64,000 nucleotides of DNA from Pseudomonas sp. RIT-PI-q (GCF_001297125.1 NZ_LHPC01000021.1:1-64000), one strand, 5' to 3'. Positions 42,457 to 54,722 are shown, counted from the stretch's first letter. Made by a program: numbers and translations. Notes: a model not told the origin generated them from the letters alone.

Positions 42457-43277
42457 TGAACACCTCCGGTTCGCTGCCAGAGGAAGCTGGCCAGGTGTTG
42501 GCCGCGCAACGCTTCCTGCTGTTTTTCCAGCGAGCCGTTGATGTTCATCAGGCAACCGCAGTCGGCACTGAGTACCTTGTGCGCGCCTGATTCCTTCAAC
42601 GAACGGGTCTTGTCAGCCACCATCGCGCCGGAAATGTCTGGCATACGGACGCTGAAAGTCCCACCAAAGCCACAGCATTCACTTTCGTGGCTGTGATCGA
42701 CCCGTTCCACATTGCTCAGTTGCGACAACAGCTCGCGACCGTGCAGGTGAGTATTCATTTCACGGCGTGCCGAGCACGACGTGTGAAGCGCCACTTTGAC
42801 GGGCTCGCCACTGTCCTTGAGTTGCACCTTGCAGACGAACAACAGGAACTCGGCCAGTTCATACGTCCGGGCGGCCAGCGCCTGGACTTGCTTCAACGTT
42901 TGCGGCTCGTCCTTGAACAAGTCGGCGTAGTGTTCACGCAACATCCCGGCACACGATCCCGAAGGCACCACCACCGGATAATCCCCGGCGAACAGCGCCA
43001 ACTGCGAGCGCGCCACGGTCCGGGCCTGCTCGGTGTAACCCGAGGTGTAGGCCGGTTGTCCGCAGCAGCTTTGCCCTTGCGGGTACTCGACACGAATGCC
43101 TTCGCGCTCCAGCAGGTGGATCGCGTCCATCCCGGCTTCCGGGTAGAACAGATCGACCACGCAGGTTCCGAACAGGTAGACCCGTGACGGTTTTTCGCTG
43201 GGGTATTGCCGAGGCTTGGGCAGTGGCGGGGCGACGCGGGTCGTGTTCGGCACAGCGTTGTAAAAAAGCTCGCTCAT
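42453..43277 (-). CDS. lutA: Fe-S oxidoreductase LutA/LldE
   Basis: This 274-aa protein has two CCG domains with cysteine motifs CCGQPAYTSGY and CCGFGGTFSV, the heterodisulfide-reductase-like Fe-S binding fold. Together with LutB and LutC it oxidises L-lactate. First of the lut genes, 151 bases downstream of lldP in the same direction, so it is co-transcribed with the lactate permease. Confidence 0.93.
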   Translation of the reverse strand: MSELFYNAVPNTTRVAPPLPKPRQYPSEKPSRVYLFGTCVVDLFYPEAGMDAIHLLEREGIRVEYPQGQSCCGQPAYTSGYTEQARTVARSQLALFAGDYPVVVPSGSCAGMLREHYADLFKDEPQTLKQVQALAARTYELAEFLLFVCKVQLKDSGEPVKVALHTSCSARREMNTHLHGRELLSQLSNVERVDHSHESECCGFGGTFSVRMPDISGAMVADKTRSLKESGAHKVLSADCGCLMNINGSLEKQQEALRGQHLASFLWQRTGGVQ

Positions 43278-43427
43278 CAGGCGTTCTCCGGGTGGTCCCG
43301 GTTATCCGTCCGTTGAGGCCGCTGAATATAGAGAGGGAAGCTTTCAGCAGCCTTACAGACCGGGTTGTGAATAGCTGACGCCGGAATCGTGGTCCGGCGT
43401 CGGTTTTTTCGATGCTGCTTGTAGGAC

Positions 43428-45122
43428 TTAGTGCACCAGCATGCCGGTGAGCCAGTAGGCCTGGATGTAGGTGATCAAGCCGACGATCGTTGCAAAGAAC
43501 AGGCTGTGCTTGAGGGTGAAGCGGAACAGATCCGATTCCTTGCCCACCAGGCCGGTCGCGGCGCAGGCCACGGCGATCGATTGTGGCGAGATCATCTTGC
43601 CGGTCACGCCGCCGCTGGTGTTCGCGGCTACCAACAGCACATCGCTGACACCGATCTGGTGCGCGGTGGTCGCTTGCAACGAACTGAACAGTGCGTTGGA
43701 CGAGGTATCGGAACCGGTCAGGAATACCCCCAGCCAGCCAAGGAACGGTGAGAAGAACGGGAAGGCGGCGCCGGTGCCGGCCAATACCAGGGCCATGGTC
43801 GAGGACATGCCCGAGTAGTTGGTGACGAAGGCAAAAGCCAACACCATGCCGATGGACAGAATCGGCCAGCGCAGCTCGTAGAAGGTCTCCCGTAAAGTGG
43901 GCAGACCAGTTTTGATATTGATCTTCAGCACCAGCATCGAGATCAGCGCGGAGAAGAAAATCGCCGTGCCGGTCGCGGAAATCGGGTCGAGTTTAAACAC
44001 CGCTGGAATGGCGGTTGGAGCGGTCACGATCGGTGCGACCTTGATCACCATTTGATCCAGGTGCGGGATGGCGAAGTTGAACCCCCAGCTGTACATCGAA
44101 CCGCCCGCGGCGAACATCGCCTTGAACGGTTTCAGGGTCCAGATGGTGACCAGCACGGTGAGGATCAGGAACGGCGACCAGGCCTTGAAAATCTCACCGA
44201 GGCTGAAAGGCGAAGCCACGGTGGTGCGCGGCTGGCCGAAACCGCCGGCGCTGGCGGTCACCACGGACGCCGAGACGGCGCCGGCGATGTGCTGGCCGGC
44301 GGCGCGTTTCGGCTGCCAGACTTTCAGGAACAGCGTCAGGGAAATCAGGCTGGCCAGGGCCGACGTGATGTCCGGCAGTTCCGGGCCAATGAAGTTCGAG
44401 GTGAAGTATTGCGTGACGGCAAAGCTCAAGCCGGCTACCAGTGCGGCAGGCCAGGTTTCACGTACGCCGCGCAGGCCGTCCATCATGAATACCAGCCAGA
44501 ACGGCACGAACAGCGACAGCAGCGGCAGTTGGCGACCGGTCATGGCGCCGATTTTGAACGCGTCAATACCGGTCACTTGGCCAGCGACGATGATCGGAAT
44601 CCCCAAGGCACCGAACGCTACCGGCGCGGTATTGGCGATCAGGCACAGACCGGCGGCGTACAGCGGGTTGAAGCCCAGTCCTACCAGCAATGCGGCGGTA
44701 ATCGCTACCGGCGCACCGAAACCGGCGGCACCTTCCAGGAACGCACCGAAGCAGAAGCCGATCAGCAGAACCTGCAAACGCTGATCATCGGTGATCGACA
44801 GCACAGAGCTGCGGATCACTTCGAACTGGCCACTCTTGACCGTCAGTTTGTAGAGGAACACCGCCGCGACGATGATCCAGGCAATCGGCCACAGCCCGTA
44901 GGCGAAACCATACCCGGCGGCGGCGAACGCCATGTCGACCGGCATCTGGAACGCGAAGATTGCCACGGCAATGGACAAGGCCAGCGTGATGCTGCCGGCC
45001 ACGTGCCCTTTGAGCCGGAACACGGCCAACGCGAGGAAGAAAAACACGATGGGTATAACGGCGGCGAGCGCGGAAACGCCGAGGCTGCCGAGCGGGGTAT
45101 AGAGCTGTTGCCAGGTTTGCAT
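43428..45122 (-). CDS. lldP: L-lactate permease LldP
   Basis: This 564-aa lactate:proton symporter of the LctP family has about 12-14 membrane helices. Recognisable segments are [19 protein letters not shown] near the start, [20 protein letters not shown] near 130, and [14 protein letters not shown] near 470, all diagnostic of the family. It heads the lactate operon and is divergent from lldR with a palindromic operator between them. It probably carries both lactate enantiomers and glycolate. Confidence 0.95.
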   Translation of the reverse strand: MQTWQQLYTPLGSLGVSALAAVIPIVFFFLALAVFRLKGHVAGSITLALSIAVAIFAFQMPVDMAFAAAGYGFAYGLWPIAWIIVAAVFLYKLTVKSGQFEVIRSSVLSITDDQRLQVLLIGFCFGAFLEGAAGFGAPVAITAALLVGLGFNPLYAAGLCLIANTAPVAFGALGIPIIVAGQVTGIDAFKIGAMTGRQLPLLSLFVPFWLVFMMDGLRGVRETWPAALVAGLSFAVTQYFTSNFIGPELPDITSALASLISLTLFLKVWQPKRAAGQHIAGAVSASVVTASAGGFGQPRTTVASPFSLGEIFKAWSPFLILTVLVTIWTLKPFKAMFAAGGSMYSWGFNFAIPHLDQMVIKVAPIVTAPTAIPAVFKLDPISATGTAIFFSALISMLVLKINIKTGLPTLRETFYELRWPILSIGMVLAFAFVTNYSGMSSTMALVLAGTGAAFPFFSPFLGWLGVFLTGSDTSSNALFSSLQATTAHQIGVSDVLLVAANTSGGVTGKMISPQSIAVACAATGLVGKESDLFRFTLKHSLFFATIVGLITYIQAYWLTGMLVH

Positions 45123-45174
45123 ATGGGGTGGCCCCTAATTGTTGTTGGTCAGGCACTGGTCAGCGTTCTTGGTT

Positions 45175-45191
45175 AATTGGTAATACCAATT
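45175..45191. promoter_or_regulatory. Probable LldR operator
   Basis: AATTGGTAATACCAATT is a near-perfect 17-bp palindrome of the FadR-subfamily form TGGT-N-ACCA. It lies 52 bases upstream of lldP and about 190 bases before lldR, in the shared divergent promoter region. A weaker TTGGTCAGGCACTGGTCAG half-site set is close by. Confidence 0.7.
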
Positions 45192-45384
45192 TACAATCGC
45201 TGTTGGCTAGGGTAAAAGCGTTCTAGGCGGTGTGTCAATTTGCCGCCCTAAAACTTTTGTCGAATAAGCGCTGTGGCACGCGTGTGATCCGCTCGATCAA
45301 ATGCCGTCTGGTAGGTGCTGGTACAGCGCTGATAGGCCAGAATAGAGAGCCCGGCGAGTCGTCGGGATCGTGGAGAATTGAGTT

Positions 45385-46152
45385 ATGGGGTTTGATCAAA
45401 TTCGTCAGCGCCGTTTGTCTGACGATATTGTCGAGCAGCTTGAGGGGATGATCCTCGAGGGCACATTGAAGTCTGGCGAGCGCTTGCCGGCCGAACGTGC
45501 GTTGGCCGAGCAGTTCGGCGTGTCACGCCCTTCGTTGCGCGAGGCGATTCAGAAGCTGGCGGCCAAGGGTTTGCTGGTCAGCCGTCAGGGCGGCGGCAAT
45601 TATGTGGTGGAGTCGCTGGGTTCGACCTTTAGCGATCCGCTGCTGCATCTGCTGGAAAGTAACCCCGAGGCTCAGCGCGATCTGCTGGAATTTCGCCACA
45701 CGCTGGAAGCGTCCTGCGCTTACTACGCGGCGTTACGTGCTACTGATGTGGATCGCGAGCGATTGACCGCAGCCTTCAATGAATTGCAGGACTGCTACAC
45801 GCGCCATGATGAAGTGAGTCGTGCGGAAGAGGGCGCGGCGGATGCGAAATTCCATCTGGCGATCGCCGAAGCCAGTCACAACGCCGTGTTGCTGCACACC
45901 ATTCGCGGGTTGTTCGATCTGCTCAAGCGCAATGTGGTGACCAACATTGGCGGAATGTACAAACAGCGCACCGAAACCCGCGACATGCTGATCACGCAGC
46001 ACCGGGAGTTGTACCTGGCGATTATCGAAGGAAGGGCAGAGCAGGCGCGGGAAGTCTCCAGTCGGCACATTTTGTATGTGCAGGAGGTGCTGGAAGAAGT
46101 GCGTCAGGAAGTGCAGCGCATGGCTCGGGCGGAGCGGCGCAAGGGGATGTAG
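45385..46152 (+). CDS. lldR: Lactate-responsive GntR-family regulator LldR
   Basis: This 255-aa regulator has an N-terminal winged helix of the GntR type (residues about 8-75, LPAERALAEQFGVSRPSLRE) and a C-terminal FadR/FCD all-helical ligand domain with metal-binding Asp/His positions (AKFHLAIAEASHN and HRELYLAIIEG). It represses lldP-lut-dld until lactate binds, as in P. aeruginosa and E. coli. Divergent to the operon it controls. Confidence 0.93.
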   Translation: MGFDQIRQRRLSDDIVEQLEGMILEGTLKSGERLPAERALAEQFGVSRPSLREAIQKLAAKGLLVSRQGGGNYVVESLGSTFSDPLLHLLESNPEAQRDLLEFRHTLEASCAYYAALRATDVDRERLTAAFNELQDCYTRHDEVSRAEEGAADAKFHLAIAEASHNAVLLHTIRGLFDLLKRNVVTNIGGMYKQRTETRDMLITQHRELYLAIIEGRAEQAREVSSRHILYVQEVLEEVRQEVQRMARAERRKGM

Positions 46153-46181
46153 TCAGGTGGGTTTGCGGTGAATCATTCGCT

Positions 46182-46234
46182 GGCAAGCCTCGCTCCTACA
46201 GGGGGCGTGTGGTTCCGTAGGAGCGAGGCTTGCC
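46182..46234. repeat. REP-like repeat pair
   Basis: GGCAAGCCTCGCTCCTA (46182-46198) and its exact reverse complement (46218-46234) lie between the convergent lldR and smpB genes; same family as the pair at 6206-6267. Confidence 0.85.
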
Positions 46235-46260
46235 CGCGAAAGCGATCTCAAGGTGAAAGA

Positions 46261-46743
46261 TTAATCTTCCTTGCCCTTGTTGCGCACCGCACGCTGCAGT
46301 TCGCGACCGGCGTCACGTTCGCGCTCGGTATCACGCTTGTCGTATTCCTTCTTACCCTTGCCCAGAGCGATCTCACACTTGACCATGTGCTTGCTCCAGT
46401 ACCAGGACAGGCACACGCAGGCATAACCTTTTTGCTGCACGGCCGTGGCGAGCTTTTCCAGCTCGCGGCGGTTGAGCAGCAATTTACGGGTGCGGGTCGG
46501 ATCAGCGATGACGTGGGTACTCGCCGTCATCAGCGGCGTAATGTGGCTGCCGAGCAGCCAGGCTTCGCCATCCTTGAGCAGTACGTAACTGTCAACCAGT
46601 TGCAGCTTGCTTGCCCGCAGACTTTTTACTTCCCAGCCGGCCAGGACCAGACCAGCCTCGAACTTATGTTCGATGAAGTAATCGTGTCGCGCCTTTTTAT
46701 TCTGCGCGATGGTCCCTGTAGGGTGTTTCTTCTGTTTAGCCAT
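46261..46743 (-). CDS. smpB: SsrA-binding protein SmpB
   Basis: This 160-aa tmRNA partner has the barrel core with [33 protein letters not shown] and [23 protein letters not shown] basic tail that enters the empty mRNA channel (here [20 protein letters not shown]). It delivers alanyl-tmRNA to stalled ribosomes. The ATG at 46743 begins [11 protein letters not shown], the usual start. Divergent from the NSS transporter. Confidence 0.97.
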   Translation of the reverse strand: MAKQKKHPTGTIAQNKKARHDYFIEHKFEAGLVLAGWEVKSLRASKLQLVDSYVLLKDGEAWLLGSHITPLMTASTHVIADPTRTRKLLLNRRELEKLATAVQQKGYACVCLSWYWSKHMVKCEIALGKGKKEYDKRDTERERDAGRELQRAVRNKGKED

Positions 46744-46861
46744 AGGGGCGGCATTATAGGGAGTTGCACGCGAGTCGGCTACGGTCTCGCTACGTGCTTG
46801 AGCAGGTTGATTGAATCCCGGACAATGCGGCCTCTTTTTCGAACGGTTGGGCGTGTTAACG

Positions 46862-48265
46862 ATGTCGACAGACAAGGTTTCTGTCCACGGCAGTTGGGCT
46901 AGCCGCTGGGTCTTCATACTCGCCGCGACCGGTTCGGCCGTGGGGCTAGGTAGTATCTGGAAATTCCCGTACATGGTCGGAATCTATGGCGGCGGCGCCT
47001 TTGTGTTGATGTTCCTGGTGTGTATCGCGCTGATCGGTGTGCCGGTGATGTTGGCTGAAACCCTGATCGGCCGTCGTGCCCGGCAGAGCCCGGCCAACGC
47101 CTTGAAGGTGCTGGCGCTGGAAGCGGGGCAATCGGGCAAATGGTCCTGGGGCGCATTCGCCGGGATGATCACGGCCTTGCTGATCCTGTCTTTCTATAGT
47201 GTGGTGGGCGGCTGGTCACTGGATTACATCATCGACATGGGCCGCGGTGACTTCCAGGGGGGGACGGCTGAACAGGTCAACACGTACTTTGGAAATGTGA
47301 TCGCCGATCCATGGCGCCAGATACTTTGGCACACGATTTTTATGCTGCTGTCTGCCTTTGTTATCGCCAGGGGCGTCGTTGCCGGTCTTGAGCGCAGCTT
47401 GCGGATCATGATGCCGCTGCTGTTTGTGATGATTCTGGTGTTGCTCGGCTACAGCATGACCACCGGCCATTTCATGGAGGGCGTGCATTTCATGTTCGAC
47501 TTCCAGCCGGAAAAGGTCCTCGACGGTTTGCTACCGGCCATGGGACACGCGTTTTTTTCCCTGAGCGTGGGTGTCGGTTCGATCATGATCTATGGCGCTT
47601 ACATGCCAAAGCACTCGTCAATTTCCAGCACCGTTGTCGGTGTAGCGCTGCTCGATACATTTGTTTCGCTGGTGGCCGGACTGGCATTGTTTCCGATTGT
47701 GTTCGCCGCTGGCCTGGACCCGAGCGAAGGCCCTGGCCTGATGTTTGTCACCCTGCCATTTGCCTTTGGTAACGTGGCGTTCGGCCAACTGATGGGGGTA
47801 GTGTTCTTTGTATTGGTAGCGATTGCGGCCTGGAGTTCGGCAATTTCCTTGCTCGAGCCGATGGTGGCTTACCTGGTTGAGCGCACGAAAGTCAGTCGCA
47901 CCTGGGTCACTTTCTGGCTGGCATTCACTTGCTGGTTCATCGGTCTGGGTACGGTGTTTTCCTTCAATATCTGGAAGGAAGCCAAATTTTTCGTGAACGA
48001 AGGCGGGGTGTTCCATCTCTATCAATGGGGCGCGGTCGGTGGCCTGCATTTCTTTGGTTTGGTGGACTTTTTCACCTCGCGGATCATGTTGCCACTCGGT
48101 GGTTTATGTTTCGTGGTGTTTGCTGGCTGGGTGATGGGTCGTGAAACGGTGCGCGACGAGTTGTCGATCCGTAGCCCGATGTTATTCGCCCTGTCCCTGT
48201 TTTTGATGCGCTATGTGGCGCCCATTGGCATTCTCATAGTGTTTGCCACCCAGCTGTGGAAGTGA
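46862..48265 (+). CDS. Sodium-dependent transporter, NSS family
   Basis: This 467-aa LeuT-fold Na+ symporter has about 11-12 helices. Helix 1 carries the sodium- and substrate-site run [20 protein letters not shown]. Helix 6 has [15 protein letters not shown], and later [17 protein letters not shown]. Bacterial members import amino acids such as Trp, Leu or Tyr, but the substrate cannot be told. The start [15 protein letters not shown] (46862) is chosen over a 17-codon extension. It is followed 7 bases on by ratA. Confidence 0.9.
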   Translation: MSTDKVSVHGSWASRWVFILAATGSAVGLGSIWKFPYMVGIYGGGAFVLMFLVCIALIGVPVMLAETLIGRRARQSPANALKVLALEAGQSGKWSWGAFAGMITALLILSFYSVVGGWSLDYIIDMGRGDFQGGTAEQVNTYFGNVIADPWRQILWHTIFMLLSAFVIARGVVAGLERSLRIMMPLLFVMILVLLGYSMTTGHFMEGVHFMFDFQPEKVLDGLLPAMGHAFFSLSVGVGSIMIYGAYMPKHSSISSTVVGVALLDTFVSLVAGLALFPIVFAAGLDPSEGPGLMFVTLPFAFGNVAFGQLMGVVFFVLVAIAAWSSAISLLEPMVAYLVERTKVSRTWVTFWLAFTCWFIGLGTVFSFNIWKEAKFFVNEGGVFHLYQWGAVGGLHFFGLVDFFTSRIMLPLGGLCFVVFAGWVMGRETVRDELSIRSPMLFALSLFLMRYVAPIGILIVFATQLWK

Positions 48266-48272
48266 CGCTGAC

Positions 48273-48707
48273 ATGACGACACACATTCAACGTTCTGCCT
48301 TGCTGCCGTATCCGGCACAAGCGCTGTATGACTTGGTCAATGACGTGGCGCGATACCCGGAGTTTCTTCCGTGGTGCTCTTCGGCCGAAGTCCTGGAAAG
48401 TTCTCCCGATCACATGCGCGCCAGCGTTGGTGTGGCGAAGGGCGGGCTTAGTCAGCATTTCGTGACGCGCAACACCCTGGTTCCCGGGCAATCGATAGAG
48501 ATGAATCTCGAGGAGGGTCCGTTCACTCAATTGCATGGCATCTGGGTGTTCAAGGCGTTGACTGATAAAGCCTGCAAGATCAGCCTGGACCTGTCGTTCG
48601 ATTACGCCGGGCCGATTGTTCGCGCGACCTTGGGGCCGTTGTTCAATCAGGCGGCCAATACGCTGGTAGATGCATTCTGCCAGCGCGCCAAGCAAATACA
48701 TGGTTGA
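48273..48707 (+). CDS. ratA: RatA family / COQ10-like START-domain protein
   Basis: This 144-aa single-domain SRPBCC protein has IQRSALLPYPAQALYDLVND, RYPEFLPWCSSAEVLE and the closing helix LFNQAANTLVDAFCQRAKQ. E. coli RatA was described as a toxin blocking 70S formation, while yeast COQ10 homologs bind ubiquinone; the latter role is likely for most family members. Its stop overlaps the start of rnfH, the conserved pair next to smpB in gammaproteobacteria. Confidence 0.9.
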   Translation: MTTHIQRSALLPYPAQALYDLVNDVARYPEFLPWCSSAEVLESSPDHMRASVGVAKGGLSQHFVTRNTLVPGQSIEMNLEEGPFTQLHGIWVFKALTDKACKISLDLSFDYAGPIVRATLGPLFNQAANTLVDAFCQRAKQIHG

Positions 48708-49014
48708 GGCAGTGGTTGAGGTTGAGGTGGTGTATGCCGCCATTGACCGTCAAGAACTCCTGTCCGTGACGGTGCCGGAAGGGGCAACCGTGCGGGACGC
48801 GTTGCTGAAATCCGGTATCGGTCAGGCATTTCCGGAGCTGGATCTGACCAGTTGCCCGGTCGGGATCTTCGGCAAGGTCATCATTGATCCGGACAGTCAT
48901 CGGGTTCAGGCAGGGGATCGCATCGAGATTTACCGGTCGTTGCTGGCTGATCCGAAGGAAGTTCGCCGGCTACGCGCTGCCAAGGCGGCTGAGGCCAAAG
49001 CGCGGAATCAGTGA
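48700..49014 (+). CDS. rnfH: RnfH family ubiquitin-like protein
   Basis: This 104-aa beta-grasp protein (VEVVYAAIDRQELLSVTVPE, CPVGIFGKVIIDPDSHRVQ, then GDRIEIYRSLLADPKEVRR) belongs to the UPF0125/RnfH family with a charged C-terminal tail. It starts within the last codons of ratA. A terminator follows. The role is unknown; the partner-antitoxin idea for RatA has not been generally confirmed. Confidence 0.9.
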   Translation: MVEAVVEVEVVYAAIDRQELLSVTVPEGATVRDALLKSGIGQAFPELDLTSCPVGIFGKVIIDPDSHRVQAGDRIEIYRSLLADPKEVRRLRAAKAAEAKARNQ

Positions 49015-49035
49015 GTAGCTGAAACACCAGGCAAT

Positions 49036-49062
49036 AAAAAACCCGGACATGCCGGGTTTTTT
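49036..49062. terminator. Bidirectional terminator between rnfH and bamE
   Basis: A6-CCCGG-ACATG-CCGGG-T6, symmetrical, serving the convergent rnfH and bamE genes. Confidence 0.9.
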
Positions 49063-49075
49063 AATGCGCCGCAAA

Positions 49076-49603
49076 TTATTGCGGCGAGGTTCCCAGTGGT
49101 TCTGGAGTCGGGACCGGGACGGTTTCTACGCCGTCTACGTCCTTCTGGATCTGGTCCAGCAACGAGCCTGGCTTTACCGGTTTTTCCGGTTTCGGCTTCT
49201 CGGCGTTTTCTGCCGGTGCGGTGACGTTGGTGCCGCTATCCTTGCCGAGAATGGCTTCATCACGGCTCACGCCTGGCATGAAATCACCAGAGAGGCTGAC
49301 AAGCTGGTCATTTGGGTTGAAGATAACGCTAATGCGTTCCTGTTGGCGTTCACCGCCACCGGGTTGCAGGCTATACAGATAATCCCAGCGATCGGCATGG
49401 AACGTGTCAGTCAGCAGAGGGTTGCCCATGATAAACCTTACTTGCTTACGGGTCATTCCCGGGCGTAACTGGTCTATCATGTCCTGCGTGACGACATTGC
49501 CCTGCTGGATGTCGATTTTGTAAACCCCGGGGAATGAACAACCGGCGAGTGCGAGCAGTCCCACAAAGGTGAAACTGGTTAGCAAGAGCTTGGTGTTTTG
49601 CAT
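49076..49603 (-). CDS. bamE: Outer-membrane assembly lipoprotein BamE
   Basis: This 175-aa lipoprotein has a signal peptide with lipobox [11 protein letters not shown] (Cys22), then the BamE core: [37 protein letters not shown] and [13 protein letters not shown]. The C-terminal 70 residues are a low-complexity Pro/Glu-rich extension ([11 protein letters not shown]) usual in Pseudomonas (OmlA). It is a part of the Bam complex, divergent from fur as in other pseudomonads. Confidence 0.95.
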   Translation of the reverse strand: MQNTKLLLTSFTFVGLLALAGCSFPGVYKIDIQQGNVVTQDMIDQLRPGMTRKQVRFIMGNPLLTDTFHADRWDYLYSLQPGGGERQQERISVIFNPNDQLVSLSGDFMPGVSRDEAILGKDSGTNVTAPAENAEKPKPEKPVKPGSLLDQIQKDVDGVETVPVPTPEPLGTSPQ

Positions 49604-49700
49604 CGGTGGGCGACTTCCACTATCTTGGCTGGGACAACGTAAACGCCGATCATACCCGCATTAAGAGAAGCTGCGAAGCAGCATCGCGAGAAAGCTGACC

Positions 49701-50105
49701 ATGGTTGAAAATAGCGAACTACGCAAAGCCGGCCTCAAAGTGACCCTTCCACGGGTCAAAATTCTGCAAATGCTCGATTCCGCCGAGCAACGCCACATGA
49801 GTGCCGAGGACGTCTACAAGGCGCTGATGGAGGCTGGTGAGGACGTCGGTCTGGCCACGGTTTACCGTGTTCTGACCCAGTTCGAGGCAGCTGGCCTTGT
49901 GGTGCGGCACAACTTCGACGGAGGCCATGCGGTCTTCGAGCTGGACGACGGCAAGCATCACGACCATATGGTCAACGTCGAAACCAGTGAAGTGATCGAA
50001 TTCTTCGACGAAGAAATCGAGCGCCTGCAGAAAGCCATCGTCGACAAGTACGGCTTCGAGATGGTTGATCACAATCTTGTTCTGTACGTGCGCAAGAAAA
50101 AGTAA
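49701..50105 (+). CDS. fur: Ferric uptake regulator Fur
   Basis: This 134-aa iron-responsive repressor has a winged helix (LKVTLPRVKILQMLDSAEQR, GLATVYRVLTQFEAAGLV) and a dimerisation/metal domain with HHDHMV and EVIEFFDEEIE. It contains no cysteine at all, so the structural CxxC zinc site of E. coli Fur is absent; Pseudomonas Fur proteins are known to do without it. A terminator follows at 50140-50165. Confidence 0.97.
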   Translation: MVENSELRKAGLKVTLPRVKILQMLDSAEQRHMSAEDVYKALMEAGEDVGLATVYRVLTQFEAAGLVVRHNFDGGHAVFELDDGKHHDHMVNVETSEVIEFFDEEIERLQKAIVDKYGFEMVDHNLVLYVRKKK

Positions 50106-50139
50106 GCATGTCGCGCGAACCTGATGTTCGCGAAACGAG

Positions 50140-50165
50140 CGAAGGCGACCCCAGGGTCGCCTTCG
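50140..50165 (+). terminator. fur terminator
   Basis: CGAAGGCGACCC and GGGTCGCCTTCG form a 12-bp stem with a 2-base loop, between the convergent fur and recN genes. Confidence 0.8.
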
Positions 50166-50180
50166 TGCTTTCTGCCGGCC

Positions 50181-51854
50181 TTAAATTTTTGCAGTAACGA
50201 CCATCTTCTTCGCGTGAGCCAGGGATTCCTTGGTTAGGTCGATGCCTCCCAGCATCCGCGCCACTTCTTCGACACGATCGTTCTTGCTCAGCTTGGAGAC
50301 GGCAGTGTGAGTCGCCTCTTCGCCACGCACCTTGTGCACAAATAGATGTTGGTGCCCCTGCGCTGCCACTTGCGGCAAGTGGGTCACGGTCAGCACCTGC
50401 CCACGCTCCCCAAGTCGGCGCAGCAACTGGCCGACGATCTCGGCGGTCGGGCCGCCGATACCCACGTCCACTTCGTCGAACACTAGCGTCGGTACGCGAG
50501 AGGTCTGCGCGGTGATCACCTGAATGGCCAGGCTGATCCGCGACAGCTCGCCACCCGAGGCTACTTTGGCCAAGGCTTTTAATGGCTGGCCGGGGTTGGC
50601 GCTCACCAACAGTTCTACTTGTTCGAGCCCGTTGGGCAGTAGTTCATCGCTGCTGTTGGGGCGCAGTTCGATGGTGAAACGACCGCCGGGCATGCCCAGT
50701 CGCTGGATTTCCTGCTCCACGGCACTGGCCAGACTGCTCGAAGCTTGATGGCGCAAGTCGCTTAGCTCGCGAGCCTTCTCTTGATAATGGCGGGCATAAG
50801 AAGCGAGTTCATCGCTCAGTCGCTCGATGGATTCATCGTTGGCATTCAGGGTTTCGATTTCATCCAGCAAGCGCTGCTGCATCTCGGCGACTTCAGTTGG
50901 CTGGATCCGGTGTTTACGCGCCATGGTGTAGATCGCATCGAGGCGTTCTTCCAGGTACTGAAGGCGCGCTGGATCGGCATCGAAGTTATCAAGGAAGCGG
51001 TTCAATTCGCCCACGGCTTCTTCGACCTGGATCTGTGCACTGGTCAGCAGGCTGCTGGCTTCGCCCAGTGCGCCGATCGAGTTGTTGACGCTCGACAGGC
51101 GGTTAAGGCTGGCCGTGAGGGCGTTCAAGACATTGCCGGAATCACTTTCGCTGCACTGTTCGACGACTTGCCGGCAAATGCCCAGCAGGGTTTCGGCGTT
51201 GGTCAGGTTCTTGTGTTCCTGTTCGAGCTGCTCCAGCTCGTTTTCGCCGAGGCCGAGGTTTTCCAGCTCTTCGAGTTGATAGCTGAGCAATTGGTGGCGA
51301 GCGCGCTGCTCGTCGCCGGAGTTGGAAAGGCGCTCGAGTTCCTGGCGGGTCTGGCGCCAGCGTTGGGCGGCCAGATGTACCTGGCGGGCAAGGTCGGTGG
51401 CGCCGGCGTACTCGTCGAGCAAGCGGCGGTGGGTGTCGGTCTTGAGCAGGGATTGGTGTTCATGCTGGCTGTGGATATCGATCAGCAACTCGCCCAGTGC
51501 CTTGAGATCGCCGAGCGGGCAGGGCGTGCCGTTGATATAGCCGCGCGAACGCCCTTCGGCGGTGATCACCCGGCGCAGGATGCACGGGCCGTCGCTTTCG
51601 AGATCGCGCTCGGCCAGCCAGGCGCTGGCTTCCGGGATATCGACCAGGTCGAAGGTTGCCAGGATATCGGCCTTGTCTGCGCCGGGGCGGACCACGCCGC
51701 TGTCGGCGCGATCACCCAGGGTCAGTCCCAGGGCGTCGAGCATGATCGACTTGCCGGCGCCGGTTTCCCCAGTGATCACGCTCATCCCGCGATCGAGTTC
51801 GAGATCGAGATGTTCAACGATGGCGTAGTTATGTACGGACAGGTGCACCAGCAT
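50181..51854 (-). CDS. recN: DNA repair protein RecN
   Basis: This 557-aa SMC-like ATPase for double-strand break repair has Walker A ITGETGAGKSIMLDALG near the N-terminus, two coiled-coil arms (about 160-340), and a C-terminal ABC signature (VASGGELSRISLAIQ) with Walker B LVFDEVDVGIGG. A clear LexA box lies 25 bases upstream of the start, matching its strong SOS control. Confidence 0.96.
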   Translation of the reverse strand: MLVHLSVHNYAIVEHLDLELDRGMSVITGETGAGKSIMLDALGLTLGDRADSGVVRPGADKADILATFDLVDIPEASAWLAERDLESDGPCILRRVITAEGRSRGYINGTPCPLGDLKALGELLIDIHSQHEHQSLLKTDTHRRLLDEYAGATDLARQVHLAAQRWRQTRQELERLSNSGDEQRARHQLLSYQLEELENLGLGENELEQLEQEHKNLTNAETLLGICRQVVEQCSESDSGNVLNALTASLNRLSSVNNSIGALGEASSLLTSAQIQVEEAVGELNRFLDNFDADPARLQYLEERLDAIYTMARKHRIQPTEVAEMQQRLLDEIETLNANDESIERLSDELASYARHYQEKARELSDLRHQASSSLASAVEQEIQRLGMPGGRFTIELRPNSSDELLPNGLEQVELLVSANPGQPLKALAKVASGGELSRISLAIQVITAQTSRVPTLVFDEVDVGIGGPTAEIVGQLLRRLGERGQVLTVTHLPQVAAQGHQHLFVHKVRGEEATHTAVSKLSKNDRVEEVARMLGGIDLTKESLAHAKKMVVTAKI

Positions 51855-51878
51855 AAAGGCCGCTCCCAGGCTTTAGGT

Positions 51879-51894
51879 CTGGTTATTTATACAG
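51879..51894 (-). promoter_or_regulatory. LexA (SOS) box of recN
   Basis: On the minus strand, CTGTATAAATAACCAG fits CTG-N10-CAG with an A+T-rich centre. It is located just upstream of the recN start. Confidence 0.8.
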
Positions 51895-52013
51895 TGTTTT
51901 GTTTCTGGCTGACAATGCCCTCGCTTAGCTCGATTTGCTTGATCCGACGAAAGCCTTAGTGCGGCATGGAATGACAATGCAGCGTTTTTTGTAGGGTTAA
52001 TCACAACAAACCC

Positions 52014-52041
52014 CTTGAAGCTCGATTTTGCGGCCCCATAT
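52014..52041 (+). promoter_or_regulatory. Sigma-32 heat-shock promoter of grpE-dnaK-dnaJ
   Basis: CTTGAA (52014-52019), 14-base spacer, CCCCATAT (52034-52041), a full match to the sigma-32 consensus. It stands 54 bases before the grpE ATG. Confidence 0.9.
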
Positions 52042-52094
52042 AGCTGGGCAGAAGCGCGAGTTGAGCTCGCGGACGATATTGAAAGGAGAAATCT

Positions 52095-52649
52095 ATGGCT
52101 GACGAACAGACAGTGGATACGCAAAATCTAGACGCCGAGGCTTCGGGTGAAGACCTGGCGGCACGTGTACAAGTGCTCGAAGAGCAACTGGCAGGCGCAC
52201 AGGATCAGGCTTTGCGTGTTGCCGCCGATCTGCAGAACGTCCGCCGTCGCGCCGAGCAGGATGTCGAAAAGGCTCACAAGTTCGCGCTGGAAAAATTCGC
52301 CGGCGACCTGTTGCCAATCATCGACAGCCTGGAGCGTGGCCTGGAGTTGTCCAACCCGGATGACGAAAGCATCCGCCCTATGCGCGAAGGCATCGAGCTG
52401 ACCCTGAAAATGTTCCAGGACACCCTGAAGCGTTATCAGCTGGAAGCAATCGATCCACACGGCGAACCGTTCAATGCCGTGCATCACCAGGCGATGGCCA
52501 TGCAGGAAAGCGCCGACGTCGAGCCGAACAGCGTGTTGAAGGTGTTCCAGAAGGGCTATCAGCTCAATGGTCGCCTGCTGCGCCCGGCCATGGTCGTGGT
52601 CAGCAAGGCCCCTGCGCCAGTTTCGCCTTCGATTGACGAGCAGGCTTGA
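52095..52649 (+). CDS. grpE: Nucleotide exchange factor GrpE
   Basis: This 184-aa GrpE has an N-terminal long helix ([40 protein letters not shown]) and a C-terminal beta domain with [12 protein letters not shown] and [20 protein letters not shown]. It releases ADP from DnaK. First gene of the heat-shock operon behind a sigma-32 promoter; the start ATG is behind AAAGGAGA. Confidence 0.97.
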   Translation: MADEQTVDTQNLDAEASGEDLAARVQVLEEQLAGAQDQALRVAADLQNVRRRAEQDVEKAHKFALEKFAGDLLPIIDSLERGLELSNPDDESIRPMREGIELTLKMFQDTLKRYQLEAIDPHGEPFNAVHHQAMAMQESADVEPNSVLKVFQKGYQLNGRLLRPAMVVVSKAPAPVSPSIDEQA

Positions 52650-52751
52650 AATTGGCCGCAAGGCCCCCATTTATAAGTCAAGCGTTTAAGTGCTACCGCA
52701 GTTAGCCACCACTGCTGCGGCAACCAAATCCAAAGTTTCGGGAGAGTGAAC

Positions 52752-54668
<1,917 letters not shown>

Positions 54669-54722
54669 GTTGTTGGTCGCCCGGTTGACTGCCTTCAGGC
54701 GGTGGCTGGTAGGATGTCGCCG

